From Woeseiaceae bacterium (GTDB taxonomy: Bacteria > Pseudomonadota > Gammaproteobacteria > Steroidobacterales > Woeseiaceae), in contig JAJFKS010000032.1 of assembly GCA_021773115.1 (NCBI GenBank), positions 1 to 64,000 of the forward strand: a stretch of 64,000 bases of DNA, given 5' to 3'. A program made the translations under genes and the position numbers. Under the pieces are notes generated by a model. The model was not told the origin of the DNA. It saw only the letters and a list, made by a program, of their open reading frames with translations, and did no database searches. Positions 8,526-16,637 of this stretch are shown here, piece after piece (position 1 is the first letter of the stretch; each line of letters starts with the position of its first letter).

Positions 8526-8885
8526 ATGAAGCTGAACAAGAAAGATAACCGTTTACGTCGTGCCCGCAGAGGCCGCGCGAAGATTCGTGAACTCGAGGCG
8601 ACACGCCTGAGTATTCACCGAACACCGCGGCATATCTATGCGCAGGTGATCGCGGCTGATGGCCTGAGTATTTTGGCATCGGCGTCGACGCTCGAAGTTG
8701 AAGTCCGTAAGGGCATCAAGAATGGCGGTAACATTAAGGCGGCTGCAATCGTCGGTGCTCGCATCGCCGAGAAAGCCAAAGCGGCGGGCGTGGACACGGT
8801 TGCATTTGACCGTTCCGGTTTTCGTTACCACGGTCGCGTAAAAGCGCTGGCTGATGCGGCTCGTGAAGCCGGACTGAAGTTCTAA
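8526..8885 (+). CDS. rplR: 50S ribosomal protein L18
   Basis: L18 binds 5S rRNA with L5 and L25 in the central protuberance. 119 residues: the basic N-terminus [20 protein letters not shown], then the Rossmann-like core with [16 protein letters not shown] and [20 protein letters not shown]. It starts after TAGGG at normal spacing. Confidence 0.97.
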   Translation: MKLNKKDNRLRRARRGRAKIRELEATRLSIHRTPRHIYAQVIAADGLSILASASTLEVEVRKGIKNGGNIKAAAIVGARIAEKAKAAGVDTVAFDRSGFRYHGRVKALADAAREAGLKF

Positions 8886-8898
8886 AAGAGACTAGATA

Positions 8899-9405
8899 AT
8901 GGCTAGAAACGATCAAAATCAATCGAACGATGACTTTGTTGAAAAACTGGTCACCGTCAACCGTGTCGCCAAGGTAGTAAAAGGCGGCCGCCAATTTGGC
9001 TTTACCGCACTGACTGTTGTCGGTGACGGTGCCGGTAAGGTTGGCTTTGGATACGGCAAGGCGCGTGAAGTGCCGATCGCTATTCAGAAATCGATGCAGG
9101 CTGCTCGAAAAGACATGATCAACGTCAATTTGAACGACGGTACCTTGCAGTACGCCAAGAAGGGCCGCCACGGCGCGACCCTGGTCTACGTGCAACCGGC
9201 ATCTGAAGGAACGGGTGTAATCGCCGGTGGCGCAATGCGCGCTGTATTGGAGGCGGCTGGCGTACGAAACGTTCTCGCCAAGAGCTACGGCTCACGCAAT
9301 CCGATCAACGTCGTTCGTGCAACGATTAAATGCCTGGCAGAGATTCATTCGCCACAATTCATTGCAGCGAAGCGCGGCAAGAAAGTTAAAGAGATTCTGG
9401 CGTAA
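8899..9405 (+). CDS. rpsE: 30S ribosomal protein S5
   Basis: S5 forms part of the mRNA entry channel and decoding fidelity site. 168 residues. The double-stranded RNA-binding fold shows [20 protein letters not shown] and [20 protein letters not shown], with the C-terminal [23 protein letters not shown] lies 13 bp after the stop. Confidence 0.97.
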   Translation: MARNDQNQSNDDFVEKLVTVNRVAKVVKGGRQFGFTALTVVGDGAGKVGFGYGKAREVPIAIQKSMQAARKDMINVNLNDGTLQYAKKGRHGATLVYVQPASEGTGVIAGGAMRAVLEAAGVRNVLAKSYGSRNPINVVRATIKCLAEIHSPQFIAAKRGKKVKEILA

Positions 9406-9418
9406 GCGCCGGATACCG

Positions 9419-9441
9419 GTAGGAGCGGCCACTGGCCGCGA
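9419..9441 (+). repeat. REP palindrome between rpsE and rpmD
   Basis: GTAGGAG head with GCGGCC/GGCCGC stem and ACT loop. rpmD has its own AGGA (9444-9447) about 9 nt before ATG. Confidence 0.85.
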
Positions 9442-9456
9442 ATAGGAAAAAAGATT

Positions 9457-9645
9457 ATGGCGAATTCCAAAGAATTGAAGGTCACGCTGCTAAAGAGCAA
9501 GTTCGGGCGATTGAAGAACCACCGTGCCTGCGTTGCTGGCCTCGGTTTGAGAAAAATTCGTCAGACGGTAACGGTTGTCGATACGCCCGAGAATCGCGGC
9601 ATGATTGATCAAATTTCGTACATGGTTTCGGTAGAGGAAGTCTGA
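9457..9645 (+). CDS. rpmD: 50S ribosomal protein L30
   Basis: Small 50S protein near the 5S region. 62 residues with [20 protein letters not shown] and the L30 signature [20 protein letters not shown]. It starts after AGGAAAAAAGATT. Only one base separates its stop from the rplO start, so L30 and L15 are likely coupled. Confidence 0.96.
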   Translation: MANSKELKVTLLKSKFGRLKNHRACVAGLGLRKIRQTVTVVDTPENRGMIDQISYMVSVEEV

Positions 9646-9646
9646 C

Positions 9647-10078
9647 ATGCGTCTGAACGAACTGTCGCCTGGTAAAGGTGCGAAAAAAGTAGCGAAGCGT
9701 GTGGGTCGCGGACATTCCGCGGGCCAGGGCAAGACCAGTGGCAGCGGCCAGAAAGGCCAGAAGTCGCGGTCCGGCGGATTCCACAAGGTGGGCTTTGAAG
9801 GCGGCCAGATGCCGTTACAACGTCGCTTGCCGAAAGTGGGCTTTCGTTCGCGTATGGCTCGCCTTAGCGCAGAGCTGCGTTTGCACGAATTGGAGATTCC
9901 GACCGCAGATGTGATCGATTTGGATGTACTCAAAGCAGCGAATCTGGTACCGGCGTTTGTGACCAAAGTAAAAGTCATCAAGTCCGGCGAAATCAAAAAA
10001 GCAGTCAAGCTGAAGGGTCTGGCGGTCACCAAGGGTGCGCGTGCCGAGATCGAGAAAGCTGGCGGCACAATAGAGTAA
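9647..10078 (+). CDS. rplO: 50S ribosomal protein L15
   Basis: L15 stabilises late 50S assembly. 143 residues with the Gly/Lys/Arg-rich N-terminal extension [20 protein letters not shown] that threads into 23S rRNA, and the conserved [27 protein letters not shown] precedes the ATG. Downstream are a head-to-head pair of REPs and secY. Confidence 0.97.
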   Translation: MRLNELSPGKGAKKVAKRVGRGHSAGQGKTSGSGQKGQKSRSGGFHKVGFEGGQMPLQRRLPKVGFRSRMARLSAELRLHELEIPTADVIDLDVLKAANLVPAFVTKVKVIKSGEIKKAVKLKGLAVTKGARAEIEKAGGTIE

Positions 10079-10083
10079 ATGAA

Positions 10084-10106
10084 TCGCGGCCATTGGCCGC
10101 TCGTAC
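10084..10106 (-). repeat. Inverted REP between rplO and secY
   Basis: Exact reverse complement of the common REP except one base in the head (CGTAC for CCTAC). It faces the REP at 10108 across one base, forming a BIME-like pair that could fold as one long hairpin. Confidence 0.85.
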
Positions 10107-10107
10107 T

Positions 10108-10130
10108 GTAGGAGCGGCCAATGGCCGCGA
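10108..10130 (+). repeat. REP palindrome carrying the secY Shine-Dalgarno
   Basis: GTAGGAG head, GCGGCC/GGCCGC stem (10114-10119/10123-10128), AAT loop. The AGGAG at 10110-10114 is the only Shine-Dalgarno-like sequence before secY; 13 nt separate the hairpin foot from ATG. Confidence 0.85.
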
Positions 10131-10141
10131 ATCGTAAATAA

Positions 10142-11503
10142 ATGGCAAAGAAGCCCCAACAAAAGCCGGCAGATATCGCGAAGCAGGCGAGCAAAGTAGG
10201 TGAACTCAAAGTTCGCTTCATGTTCCTCATCGGCGCATTGATTGTCTATCGCGTGGGTACCTATATTCCGGTACCCGGCGTCGACCCGGTTGCGTTGAAA
10301 GAATACTTCGACTCACAGTCGGGTGGTCTGCTGGCAACGTTTAACCTGTTCTCAGGTGGCGCCCTGTCTCGATTCGGTATCTTTGCACTCGGCATCATTC
10401 CGTACATTTCCGCGTCCATCATCATGCAGATGGCCAGCCGTATTGTGCCAAGCCTTGAGCAGCTTCGAAAAGAGGGCGAGCAAGGTCGTCGGCAGATTGT
10501 CAATTACACGCGTTACGGCACCGTGGCGCTGGCAAGCTTTCAGTCAATCGCAGCGGCGTCATTCCTGCAAGGACAACCTGGTTTTGTGATCAACCCCGGC
10601 CCGTCCTTCATGATTACCGCCTGCATTACGCTGGTGACGGGAACGGTATTCCTGATGTGGCTCGGTGAACAGATTACCGAGCGCGGCATTGGTAATGGAA
10701 TATCGATGATCATCCTCGCCAGTATTGTGGCCGGCCTGCCGGGCGCGATAGCGGGTACAGCAGAACTGGTTCGCAGCGGTGAAATGTCGTCGATTACGGC
10801 AATCCTGATGCTGCTCGGCGGCATCGCGGCGATTATTTTCGTCGTCTATATGGAGCGTGCGCAACGCCGAATCACGGTGAACTATGCGCGGCGCCAGCAG
10901 GGCCGGAAAATGATGCAGGCGCAAAGTACGCACCTGCCATTCAAGATCAACATGGCGGGCGTGATTCCGCCGATCTTTGCCTCGAGCATCCTGATGTTCC
11001 CGGCGACGATCGCACAATTTTTCGGCCAGGCGGCCAATCCAACTGCGATGCAACGCGCACTGCAGACGATCGGCGCCAATTTGGGCCCGGGGCAGCCTGT
11101 GTACGTCTTGATGTACGCAGCGTTGATCATTTTCTTCTGCTTCTTCTACACCGCGCTTCAGTACAACTCGAATGAGACTGCTGATCAGCTAAAGAAGGGG
11201 GGTGCATTTCTGCCGGGTATTCGGCCGGGTGCACACACAGCGGAATACATTGACAGAGTTCTGACTCGACTGACGTTCTGGGGAGCGATTTACATTGCGG
11301 GCGTATGCCTGCTGCCCGAGATTGTTCGCATGTTCTACCCGAGTATGCCGTTCAGTTTTGGTGGTACGTCGCTGCTGATCCTGGTCGTCGTCACGATGGA
11401 CTTCATGTCGCAGTTGCAGGCACATGCTATGAGTCACCAGTACGACGGCATGATGCAGAAGGCCAACTTGCGCAATTATGGCAAGGGTGGACAAGCACGC
11501 TGA
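10142..11503 (+). CDS. secY: Protein translocase subunit SecY
   Basis: Pore-forming subunit of the SecYEG translocon in the inner membrane. 453 residues with ten predicted membrane segments. Signatures include [18 protein letters not shown] after TM1, the plug region around [20 protein letters not shown], and the basic cytosolic loop [19 protein letters not shown]. The ATG gives a normal N-terminus [15 protein letters not shown]; the preceding 13 nt contain no Shine-Dalgarno, which instead sits in the REP at 10108. Being in the spc operon ties translocon supply to ribosome supply. Confidence 0.97.
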   Translation: MAKKPQQKPADIAKQASKVGELKVRFMFLIGALIVYRVGTYIPVPGVDPVALKEYFDSQSGGLLATFNLFSGGALSRFGIFALGIIPYISASIIMQMASRIVPSLEQLRKEGEQGRRQIVNYTRYGTVALASFQSIAAASFLQGQPGFVINPGPSFMITACITLVTGTVFLMWLGEQITERGIGNGISMIILASIVAGLPGAIAGTAELVRSGEMSSITAILMLLGGIAAIIFVVYMERAQRRITVNYARRQQGRKMMQAQSTHLPFKINMAGVIPPIFASSILMFPATIAQFFGQAANPTAMQRALQTIGANLGPGQPVYVLMYAALIIFFCFFYTALQYNSNETADQLKKGGAFLPGIRPGAHTAEYIDRVLTRLTFWGAIYIAGVCLLPEIVRMFYPSMPFSFGGTSLLILVVVTMDFMSQLQAHAMSHQYDGMMQKANLRNYGKGGQAR

Positions 11504-11528
11504 TGATTCGGCGTAGGGAGATAAGCTC

Positions 11529-11645
11529 ATGAAAGTGAGAGCATCAGTTAAAAAGATCTGTAGAAATTGCAAGATTGTACGCCGCAACGGTGTCGTGAGA
11601 GTCATTTGCACGAGTGACGCACGGCACAAGCAGCGCCAGGGTTAA
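11529..11645 (+). CDS. rpmJ: 50S ribosomal protein L36
   Basis: 38-residue zinc-binding protein, [20 protein letters not shown] followed by a second half ending KQRQG. The Cys11-Cys14-Cys27-His33 pattern marks the zinc-containing (C+) paralogue. It is short but in the expected place after secY, with GGGAG upstream. L36 is missing from some genomes and is paired elsewhere with a zinc-free copy under zinc starvation; no such copy is seen in this window. Confidence 0.95.
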   Translation: MKVRASVKKICRNCKIVRRNGVVRVICTSDARHKQRQG

Positions 11646-11674
11646 TCCCGGTCTTATAGATAAGGATAGGTTAA

Positions 11675-12031
11675 GTGGCACGTATAGCAGGCATAAACAT
11701 TCCGTTGGCGAAGCACGTCGTGATTGCATTGACGTCGATCTACGGTATTGGGAACACGCGCGCGAAGCAGATTTGCCAAGCGGCCGACGTTGCACCGGAC
11801 ACCAAGGTAAAAGACCTTGCTGAGCCGGAAGTGGCGAAGCTGCGTACCGCTGTCGCGATCTTCACGGTCGAAGGCGATTTACGCCGTGAGACATCAATGA
11901 ACATCAAGCGTTTGATGGACCTCGGTTCTTACCGTGGCATCCGTCACAGACGCGGTCTGCCGCTGCGCGGCCAACGCACTCGTACAAATGCGCGCACCCG
12001 AAAGGGCCCGCGTCGACCCATAAAACGATAG
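11675..12031 (+). CDS. rpsM: 30S ribosomal protein S13
   Basis: S13 contacts P-site tRNA and bridges to L5. 118 residues beginning at GTG 11675 after [29 protein letters not shown] and the C-terminal [19 protein letters not shown] are diagnostic. It is the first gene of the alpha portion. Its TAG stop (12029-12031) shares its last base with the first base of a REP. Confidence 0.97.
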   Translation: MARIAGINIPLAKHVVIALTSIYGIGNTRAKQICQAADVAPDTKVKDLAEPEVAKLRTAVAIFTVEGDLRRETSMNIKRLMDLGSYRGIRHRRGLPLRGQRTRTNARTRKGPRRPIKR

Positions 12032-12053
12032 TAGGAGCGGCCAATGGCCGCGA
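12031..12053 (+). repeat. REP palindrome carrying the rpsK Shine-Dalgarno
   Basis: GTAGGAG head, GCGGCC/GGCCGC stem (12037-12042/12046-12051), AAT loop. It begins at the last base of the rpsM stop and leaves 11 A-rich nt (GAAATAAAACT) before the rpsK ATG, with no other Shine-Dalgarno. Confidence 0.85.
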
Positions 12054-12062
12054 AATAAAACT

Positions 12063-12443
12063 ATGGCAGAAGTAAAAAAGAAGAAGGTAAAAAAGCATGT
12101 TGTTGATGCGGTAGCGCATATACATGCTTCCTTCAACAATACGATCATCACGATTACCGATCGCCAGGGAAATGCGCTTTCATGGGCAACAGCTGGCGGA
12201 TGTGGTTTCCGTGGTTCTCGTAAGTCCACCCCGTTCGCAGCGCAGGTTGCGTCGGACAAAGCGGGCCGTGCGGCCCTTGAGTTCGGCGTGAAGAATGTCG
12301 ATGTGCGTGTTCGTGGACCCGGCCCTGGCCGTGAGTCTGCAGTACGTGCATTGAATGCTCTGGGTTTTCGTATTCAAAATATTGAGGATGTCACACCGAT
12401 TCCTCATAACGGCTGTCGCCCGCCGAAAAAGCGTCGCGTGTAG
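12063..12443 (+). CDS. rpsK: 30S ribosomal protein S11
   Basis: S11 forms part of the platform near the E site. 126 residues: a Lys-rich N-terminus, [20 protein letters not shown], and the C-terminal [20 protein letters not shown]. The ATG lies 11 nt after the REP hairpin, and the only purine-rich ribosome-binding sequence is in that REP. rpsD follows after 10 bp. Confidence 0.97.
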   Translation: MAEVKKKKVKKHVVDAVAHIHASFNNTIITITDRQGNALSWATAGGCGFRGSRKSTPFAAQVASDKAGRAALEFGVKNVDVRVRGPGPGRESAVRALNALGFRIQNIEDVTPIPHNGCRPPKKRRV

Positions 12444-12453
12444 AGGCTGAATA

Positions 12454-13074
12454 ATGGCAAGATATTTAGGACCAAAATGTAAACTGTCCCGCCGCGAAGG
12501 CACGGACCTGTTTCTTAAGAGCGGCATTCGGCCGCTCGAATCGAAGTGCAAGCTGGATGTTCCTCCCGGCGGTGCGGCTCAACGTCGTCCTCGTCTTTCG
12601 GAATACGGCGTGCAGCTTCGCGAGAAGCAGAAGCTTCGTCGTATGTATGGCGTCCTTGAGCGACAGTTCCGCAATTACTACAAGCGTTCGGCTCAGCTGA
12701 AGGGCTCAACCGGTGAGAATTTGCTGCGTTTGCTCGAAGGCCGCCTGGATAACGTTGTTTATCGTATGGGCTTCGCGTCAACGCGCGCCGAAGCGCGCCA
12801 GCTCGTGAGTCATAAGAGCATCGAAGTTAACGGCAAGGTTGTTAACATTCCGTCCGCTCAGCTTAAGGCCGGTGATGCGATCACGATTCGCGAGAAAGCG
12901 AAAAAACAACTGCGTATCCAGAGTGCATTGGAAATCGCAGGACAAGTCGGTTTGCCCGAGTGGGTCAATGTCGACACAAAGAAGATGGCGGGTGTTTTGA
13001 CGTCGTTGCCGGACCGGGAAGACATTCTCCCCGATATCAACGAAAACCTAGTCGTCGAGCTGTACTCGAAGTAG
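12454..13074 (+). CDS. rpsD: 30S ribosomal protein S4
   Basis: S4 nucleates 30S assembly. In E. coli it represses the alpha operon by binding a pseudoknot ahead of rpsM. 206 residues: [20 protein letters not shown] and an S4 RNA-binding domain near residues 95-155 with [20 protein letters not shown]. It is preceded by GAGG. No alpha-operon pseudoknot could be judged by eye. Confidence 0.97.
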   Translation: MARYLGPKCKLSRREGTDLFLKSGIRPLESKCKLDVPPGGAAQRRPRLSEYGVQLREKQKLRRMYGVLERQFRNYYKRSAQLKGSTGENLLRLLEGRLDNVVYRMGFASTRAEARQLVSHKSIEVNGKVVNIPSAQLKAGDAITIREKAKKQLRIQSALEIAGQVGLPEWVNVDTKKMAGVLTSLPDREDILPDINENLVVELYSK

Positions 13075-13092
13075 TCAGGAGGGTTTTTACCC

Positions 13093-14094
13093 ATGCAAGA
13101 ATCTGTACACGAATTTTTGAAGCCGCGCGTTGTAAAAGTAACGCCGGAAAACGACCTGCAAGCGAAGGTCACAATTGAGCCTTTCGAACGCGGTTTTGGG
13201 CATACGCTCGGCAATGCGCTGCGTCGTATTCTGCTGTCATCGATGCCAGGCGCTGCGATTACTGAAGCGGAGATCGAAGGCGTACTTCATGAGTACACAA
13301 GCATCGAAGGCGTGCAGGAAGACGTCGTCGACATTCTGCTGAGTCTGAAGCAGGTTGCTGTGACGATGAATACCCGTGACACGGCCGAGCTGCGCATTTC
13401 GAAGAAGGGCCCGGGACCGGTTACGGCTGGCGACATCCAGCTCGATCATGACGTTGAAATCATGAATCCGGATCTGGTGATCGCCAATCTTACCAAAGCC
13501 GGCGAACTGAACATGATTCTGAAAGTTGAGCGCGGTCGTGGTTACCGTCCGGCGACACAGCGTCCGTCATTCGAAGAGCAAGGCGGTCCGATTGGTCGTC
13601 TGCAACTGGATGCCTCGTTCAGCCCGGTGGTTCGCGTAACCTACAGTGTTGAGTCTGCGCGTGTTGAACAACGTACTGACCTCGACAAGTTGCTGATCGA
13701 TATTGAGACGAATGGCACGATTGATCCGGAAGAGGCCATCCGCCGCGCGGGTAGCATTCTGAAGGACCAGTTGTCTGTATTCGTTGATCTGCAGGGCCAG
13801 GAAGACGGCCTCGCAACGCAGGCTGAGAATCAGGTTGACCCGATTCTGCTGCGCCCGGTTGATGAGCTTGAGCTTACGGTTCGTTCAGCGAACTGCCTCA
13901 AGGCAGAAAACATCATGTACATCGGTGATCTCGTTCAACGCACCGAAGTTGAATTGCTGCGTACACCAAACCTGGGTAAGAAGTCCCTGACAGAAATTAA
14001 AGAAGTTCTGGAAGGTCATGGACTGGGACTGGGTATGCACCTGGATAACTGGCCACCAGCCTCCTTGCGTCCCGAGCATGAGCTTGTGATGTAA
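13093..14094 (+). CDS. rpoA: RNA polymerase alpha subunit
   Basis: Alpha subunit; the N-terminal domain dimerises to nucleate core polymerase and the C-terminal domain contacts UP elements and activators. 333 residues (E. coli 329). [20 protein letters not shown] in the N-terminal domain and, in the C-terminal domain, [20 protein letters not shown] and [16 protein letters not shown] are intact, including the Arg/Asn/Lys residues that bind DNA. CAGGAGG gives a strong Shine-Dalgarno. Confidence 0.98.
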   Translation: MQESVHEFLKPRVVKVTPENDLQAKVTIEPFERGFGHTLGNALRRILLSSMPGAAITEAEIEGVLHEYTSIEGVQEDVVDILLSLKQVAVTMNTRDTAELRISKKGPGPVTAGDIQLDHDVEIMNPDLVIANLTKAGELNMILKVERGRGYRPATQRPSFEEQGGPIGRLQLDASFSPVVRVTYSVESARVEQRTDLDKLLIDIETNGTIDPEEAIRRAGSILKDQLSVFVDLQGQEDGLATQAENQVDPILLRPVDELELTVRSANCLKAENIMYIGDLVQRTEVELLRTPNLGKKSLTEIKEVLEGHGLGLGMHLDNWPPASLRPEHELVM

Positions 14095-14148
14095 ATCATC
14101 TTGGGGCTTAGGCCCGCGATGACACACGAAGAAAATTAGGATAGAAAA

Positions 14149-14529
14149 ATGCGCCATAGAAAGTCCGGTCGACGACTGGGTCGTAACAGCTCACATCGCA
14201 AGGCAATGTTTCGCAACATGGCCACGTCAATGTTGATGCACGAAACGATCAAGACGACCTTGCCAAAAGCCAAGGAACTGCGTCGCGTGGTAGAGCCACT
14301 GATTACGCTTGCCAAGGAAGACAGCGTTGCGAATCGCCGTCTGGCGTTTAATCGCCTGCGTGATAAGGCAGTTGTTGGCAAGTTGTTCACTGAGATCGGT
14401 CCGCGATGCAAGGAGCGTCCGGGCGGCTATCTTCGAATCCTGAAGACGGCGCCGCGTCCGGGTGATAACGCGCCCATGGCCATTGTCATGTTGACGGATC
14501 AGGCACCCGAGACGGTTGTCGAAGAATAA
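14149..14529 (+). CDS. rplQ: 50S ribosomal protein L17
   Basis: L17 sits at the tunnel exit rim. 126 residues: [20 protein letters not shown] and [20 protein letters not shown] are family signatures, with the C-terminal [13 protein letters not shown]. It is preceded by TTAGGA and is the last gene of the ribosomal block, followed by an intrinsic terminator 22 bp after the stop. Confidence 0.97.
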   Translation: MRHRKSGRRLGRNSSHRKAMFRNMATSMLMHETIKTTLPKAKELRRVVEPLITLAKEDSVANRRLAFNRLRDKAVVGKLFTEIGPRCKERPGGYLRILKTAPRPGDNAPMAIVMLTDQAPETVVEE

Positions 14530-14550
14530 TCGGCGAGTCAACGCTCGAAG

Positions 14551-14578
14551 AAAAAGCCAGGCATCGCCTGGCTTTTTT
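14551..14578 (+). terminator. Rho-independent terminator of the ribosomal block
   Basis: AAAAAGCCAGGC-ATC-GCCTGGCTTTTTT: a 7-bp GC-rich stem with A/T flanks and a T-run, 21 bp after the rplQ stop. Confidence 0.9.
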
Positions 14579-14718
14579 GTGCTCGATATTCTTGTCGGAA
14601 ATTTACTAAGCTATTGATATTACCCATAAATGACAAACATCTGAATTAATTTGACCGTGCTGGAATGACTGCCCGTTTGTGAGTCGGCTCACAGCGCCTG
14701 TTCGTCGAAAATCGTACA

Positions 14719-14732
14719 GTAACAATTGTTAC
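14719..14732. promoter_or_regulatory. 14-bp perfect palindrome, possible operator
   Basis: GTAACAATTGTTAC is an uninterrupted palindrome lying 19 bp before the proposed start of the small acidic gene at 14751. The rest of 14582-14750 is AT-rich and holds no gene I can support. A protein-binding site is inferred from symmetry and position only. Confidence 0.4.
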
Positions 14733-14750
14733 AAATAACAGGATAAGGCC

Positions 14751-15062
14751 ATCGCTAAGGAAGAGGCATTTGACGACTGCGTCATTTTGGGTAAGGAAAC
14801 CTTCGATCCGGATGCAGTATTTCTGGATGACATCGTCGATGACGATGTGTTGCCGTACCTGAGTCTTGAGGTTGACGGCCTTACCGCCTCGCACGAAGCG
14901 CGGAAGGGTGGCCTTGAGCTGCGGCCCGAAGACCTTGCTGCGAATGAGGTGATCTCGCCCGATACGACGATGCCGGTCGCCACGCTCAACCCTGACCAGC
15001 TGGATGTTTACGGCTGGGAATCCAGCCTCTGGAAGAAAATAAAGAGCTACTTTAGCGTCTAG
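14751..15062 (+). CDS. Small acidic hypothetical protein, apparent ATC start
   Basis: I do not recognise this protein. It is strongly acidic (PDAVFLDDIVDDDVLPYLSL) and ends WESSLWKKIKSYFSV. The best-placed start is ATC 14751: AGGA lies 7 nt upstream and the codons read ATC-GCT-AAG-GAA-GAG, a typical ATGGCTAAGGAAGAG start with one base changed. From there the product is 103 residues. The first standard start codon, TTG 14787, has no Shine-Dalgarno and gives 91 residues. The gene lies alone between the rplQ terminator and an SDR gene 18 bp downstream, with a 14-bp palindrome ahead of it. Confidence 0.6.
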   Translation: MAKEEAFDDCVILGKETFDPDAVFLDDIVDDDVLPYLSLEVDGLTASHEARKGGLELRPEDLAANEVISPDTTMPVATLNPDQLDVYGWESSLWKKIKSYFSV

Positions 15063-15080
15063 GGCCTGTAAAATCCCACA

Positions 15081-15911
15081 ATGATTTTCAATAACAAGAC
15101 CGTGATCATCACGGGTGGATCCGAGGGCGTGGGTGCAGCGACGGCACGCATGTTTGCCGAGGCCGGCGCAAATCTGTTGTTAGTCGCTCGCAACAAGAAG
15201 AAGCTGGATACCATCGCTGATGATCTGCGCGAGAAAACCCGCGTCGAAATTTTCGCGATGGACGTCACCGATGCGGACGCTTGTGTCGATCTTTTCAAGA
15301 AAGCATCGTTCGATTTCGGACAGGTCGATATTCTTGTAAACAATGCCGGTTATCACAAACGGGGCAACGTCAAAGACGTTTCAGCCGACGATCTCGGCCG
15401 CATTATTGACGTCAATCTAAAGGCGCCGATTGTATTGAGCCGACTTGCGATTCCGTATCTTCAGCAAGCCGGCGGTGGCGTCATCGTCAATGTCGGATCC
15501 TTGGCAGGGCGCACACCGGTTCCGGGCAGCGCGAGCTATGCTGCAAGCAAGGCGGGTCTGCGTTCGTTCACGCTTTCCCTCGGCGCCGAACTGGCAGATA
15601 CCGGTATCAAACTGGCCGTGGTGTCCCCCGGTCCGATAGACACCGGATTTATCATGGCGGATATCGACGCGACATCAAACCTGACATTCTCTCAACCCAT
15701 CAGTACCGCGGAGGAGGTGGCTCAGGCGATTCTCGATTTGTGCGGCAACAATCAGACAGAGCAATCAATGCCAAGGTTGAGCGGCTACCTGACGACGCTG
15801 ATGTACCTGTTTCCCGGCTTACGACCCATGGTTGTTCCGATGTTGGAACGCAAGGGCGCGCGGGTCAAAGCGAAGCTCAAGGCCGAGCGGAAACGCGACA
15901 AAATCGAATAA
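15081..15911 (+). CDS. Short-chain dehydrogenase/reductase
   Basis: NAD(P)-dependent oxidoreductase of the classical SDR family, 276 residues. The cofactor motif TGGSEGVG (residues 11-18), NNAG (87-90) and the catalytic Ser140, Tyr153 and Lys157 are all present (YAASK). PGPIDTGF follows the active site as usual. The C-terminus is basic and Lys/Arg-rich (ERKGARVKAKLKAERKR), with a hydrophobic stretch before it (TTLMYLFPGLRPMVVPML) that could attach to the membrane, as in KDSR-like SDRs. The substrate cannot be told from sequence. It shares its stop region with a terminator serving the opposite strand. Confidence 0.85.
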   Translation: MIFNNKTVIITGGSEGVGAATARMFAEAGANLLLVARNKKKLDTIADDLREKTRVEIFAMDVTDADACVDLFKKASFDFGQVDILVNNAGYHKRGNVKDVSADDLGRIIDVNLKAPIVLSRLAIPYLQQAGGGVIVNVGSLAGRTPVPGSASYAASKAGLRSFTLSLGAELADTGIKLAVVSPGPIDTGFIMADIDATSNLTFSQPISTAEEVAQAILDLCGNNQTEQSMPRLSGYLTTLMYLFPGLRPMVVPMLERKGARVKAKLKAERKRDKIE

Positions 15912-15941
15912 AAAAACGGCCCACAGGGGGGATGTGGGCCG
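15910..15941 (-). terminator. Intrinsic terminator for the - strand TPR gene
   Basis: A 9-bp stem CGGCCCACA/TGTGGGCCG (15917-15925/15933-15941) with a G-rich loop, followed on the - strand by a run of seven T (A-run 15910-15916 on +). It overlaps the SDR stop codon and may also slow transcripts from the + side. Confidence 0.8.
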
Positions 15942-16004
15942 CCAAACCAATCGCCGACCGAACTTCCGGGGGGGGGAGTCGACGAGCGGATTTCCTGTAT
16001 CAAA

Positions 16005-16520
16005 TTACGATTCGATTGCCGCCAAGCGTCTCAAGTTGTCGTCCGCTCGTGAGTGGTCAACAGGAAGGTCGATCGCAGCCTGGAAGTATTCTCGTGCGCG
16101 ATCGAGATCACCTCTGACGGCGAATATCACGCCCCGATTCGATAGTGCGATTGAAAGGTCCGACTCCAGAACCCGGCGGTTTTCCTCTTTTCTTGACCGT
16201 CGACCTTCGCCTTGCGCGATTCTTGTTTGCAACAGGACAATCGCCGCATCACAGGACCGTAGTGCCTTATCAAATTCTCTAGTCTTGGCGTATGCGACAC
16301 ACAAATTGCTAAGACTCTGATGCCTCGATGGCGTTTTCGCATTGCTCGCGAGCTTGCTAATCGCACGTTCGAATGAACCGTTGACGATTTTTTTCCCGTG
16401 CGCCTGGTCAATCAATACCGTCATGGCATATGGCGGGACCTGTGCACTGTCAGCCAAAGCGCTTGCTGAGAAGGGCAGCAGTACTGCTGTCGTTACTATA
16501 AGTGAAAGAAAGTTTTTCAT
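16005..16520 (-). CDS. Exported tetratricopeptide-repeat protein
   Basis: 171 residues. An N-terminal signal peptide (MKNFLSLIVTTAVLLPFSAS, cleavage likely after ALA near residue 23) is followed by TPR-like helices: LSNLCVAYAKTREFDKALRS and SNRGVIFAVRGDLDRAREYF are two clear repeat cores, with alternating small and aromatic residues. It is probably periplasmic and mediates protein-protein contacts; no enzyme domain is visible. It ends at a good intrinsic terminator. About 100 bp of AT-rich DNA separates it from the LysR gene upstream on the same strand. Confidence 0.75.
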   Translation of the reverse strand: MKNFLSLIVTTAVLLPFSASALADSAQVPPYAMTVLIDQAHGKKIVNGSFERAISKLASNAKTPSRHQSLSNLCVAYAKTREFDKALRSCDAAIVLLQTRIAQGEGRRSRKEENRRVLESDLSIALSNRGVIFAVRGDLDRAREYFQAAIDLPVDHSRADDNLRRLAAIES

Positions 16521-16637
16521 AACATTGCCTCAAGCTTTTCAAAAAGAAATCGAATTACGAAAATTCAAGTCAAGTTTGAGTGCCAACGAAAATGACAGCA
16601 AGCGACAAAAAATCAGGCGTGCGATGAATTAAAATCA

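Noticed and set aside
15968-15976. Run of nine G, a possible phase-variable tract
   Set aside because: It lies in the gap downstream of the TPR gene stop, not in a coding region or promoter, so slippage would have no evident effect.
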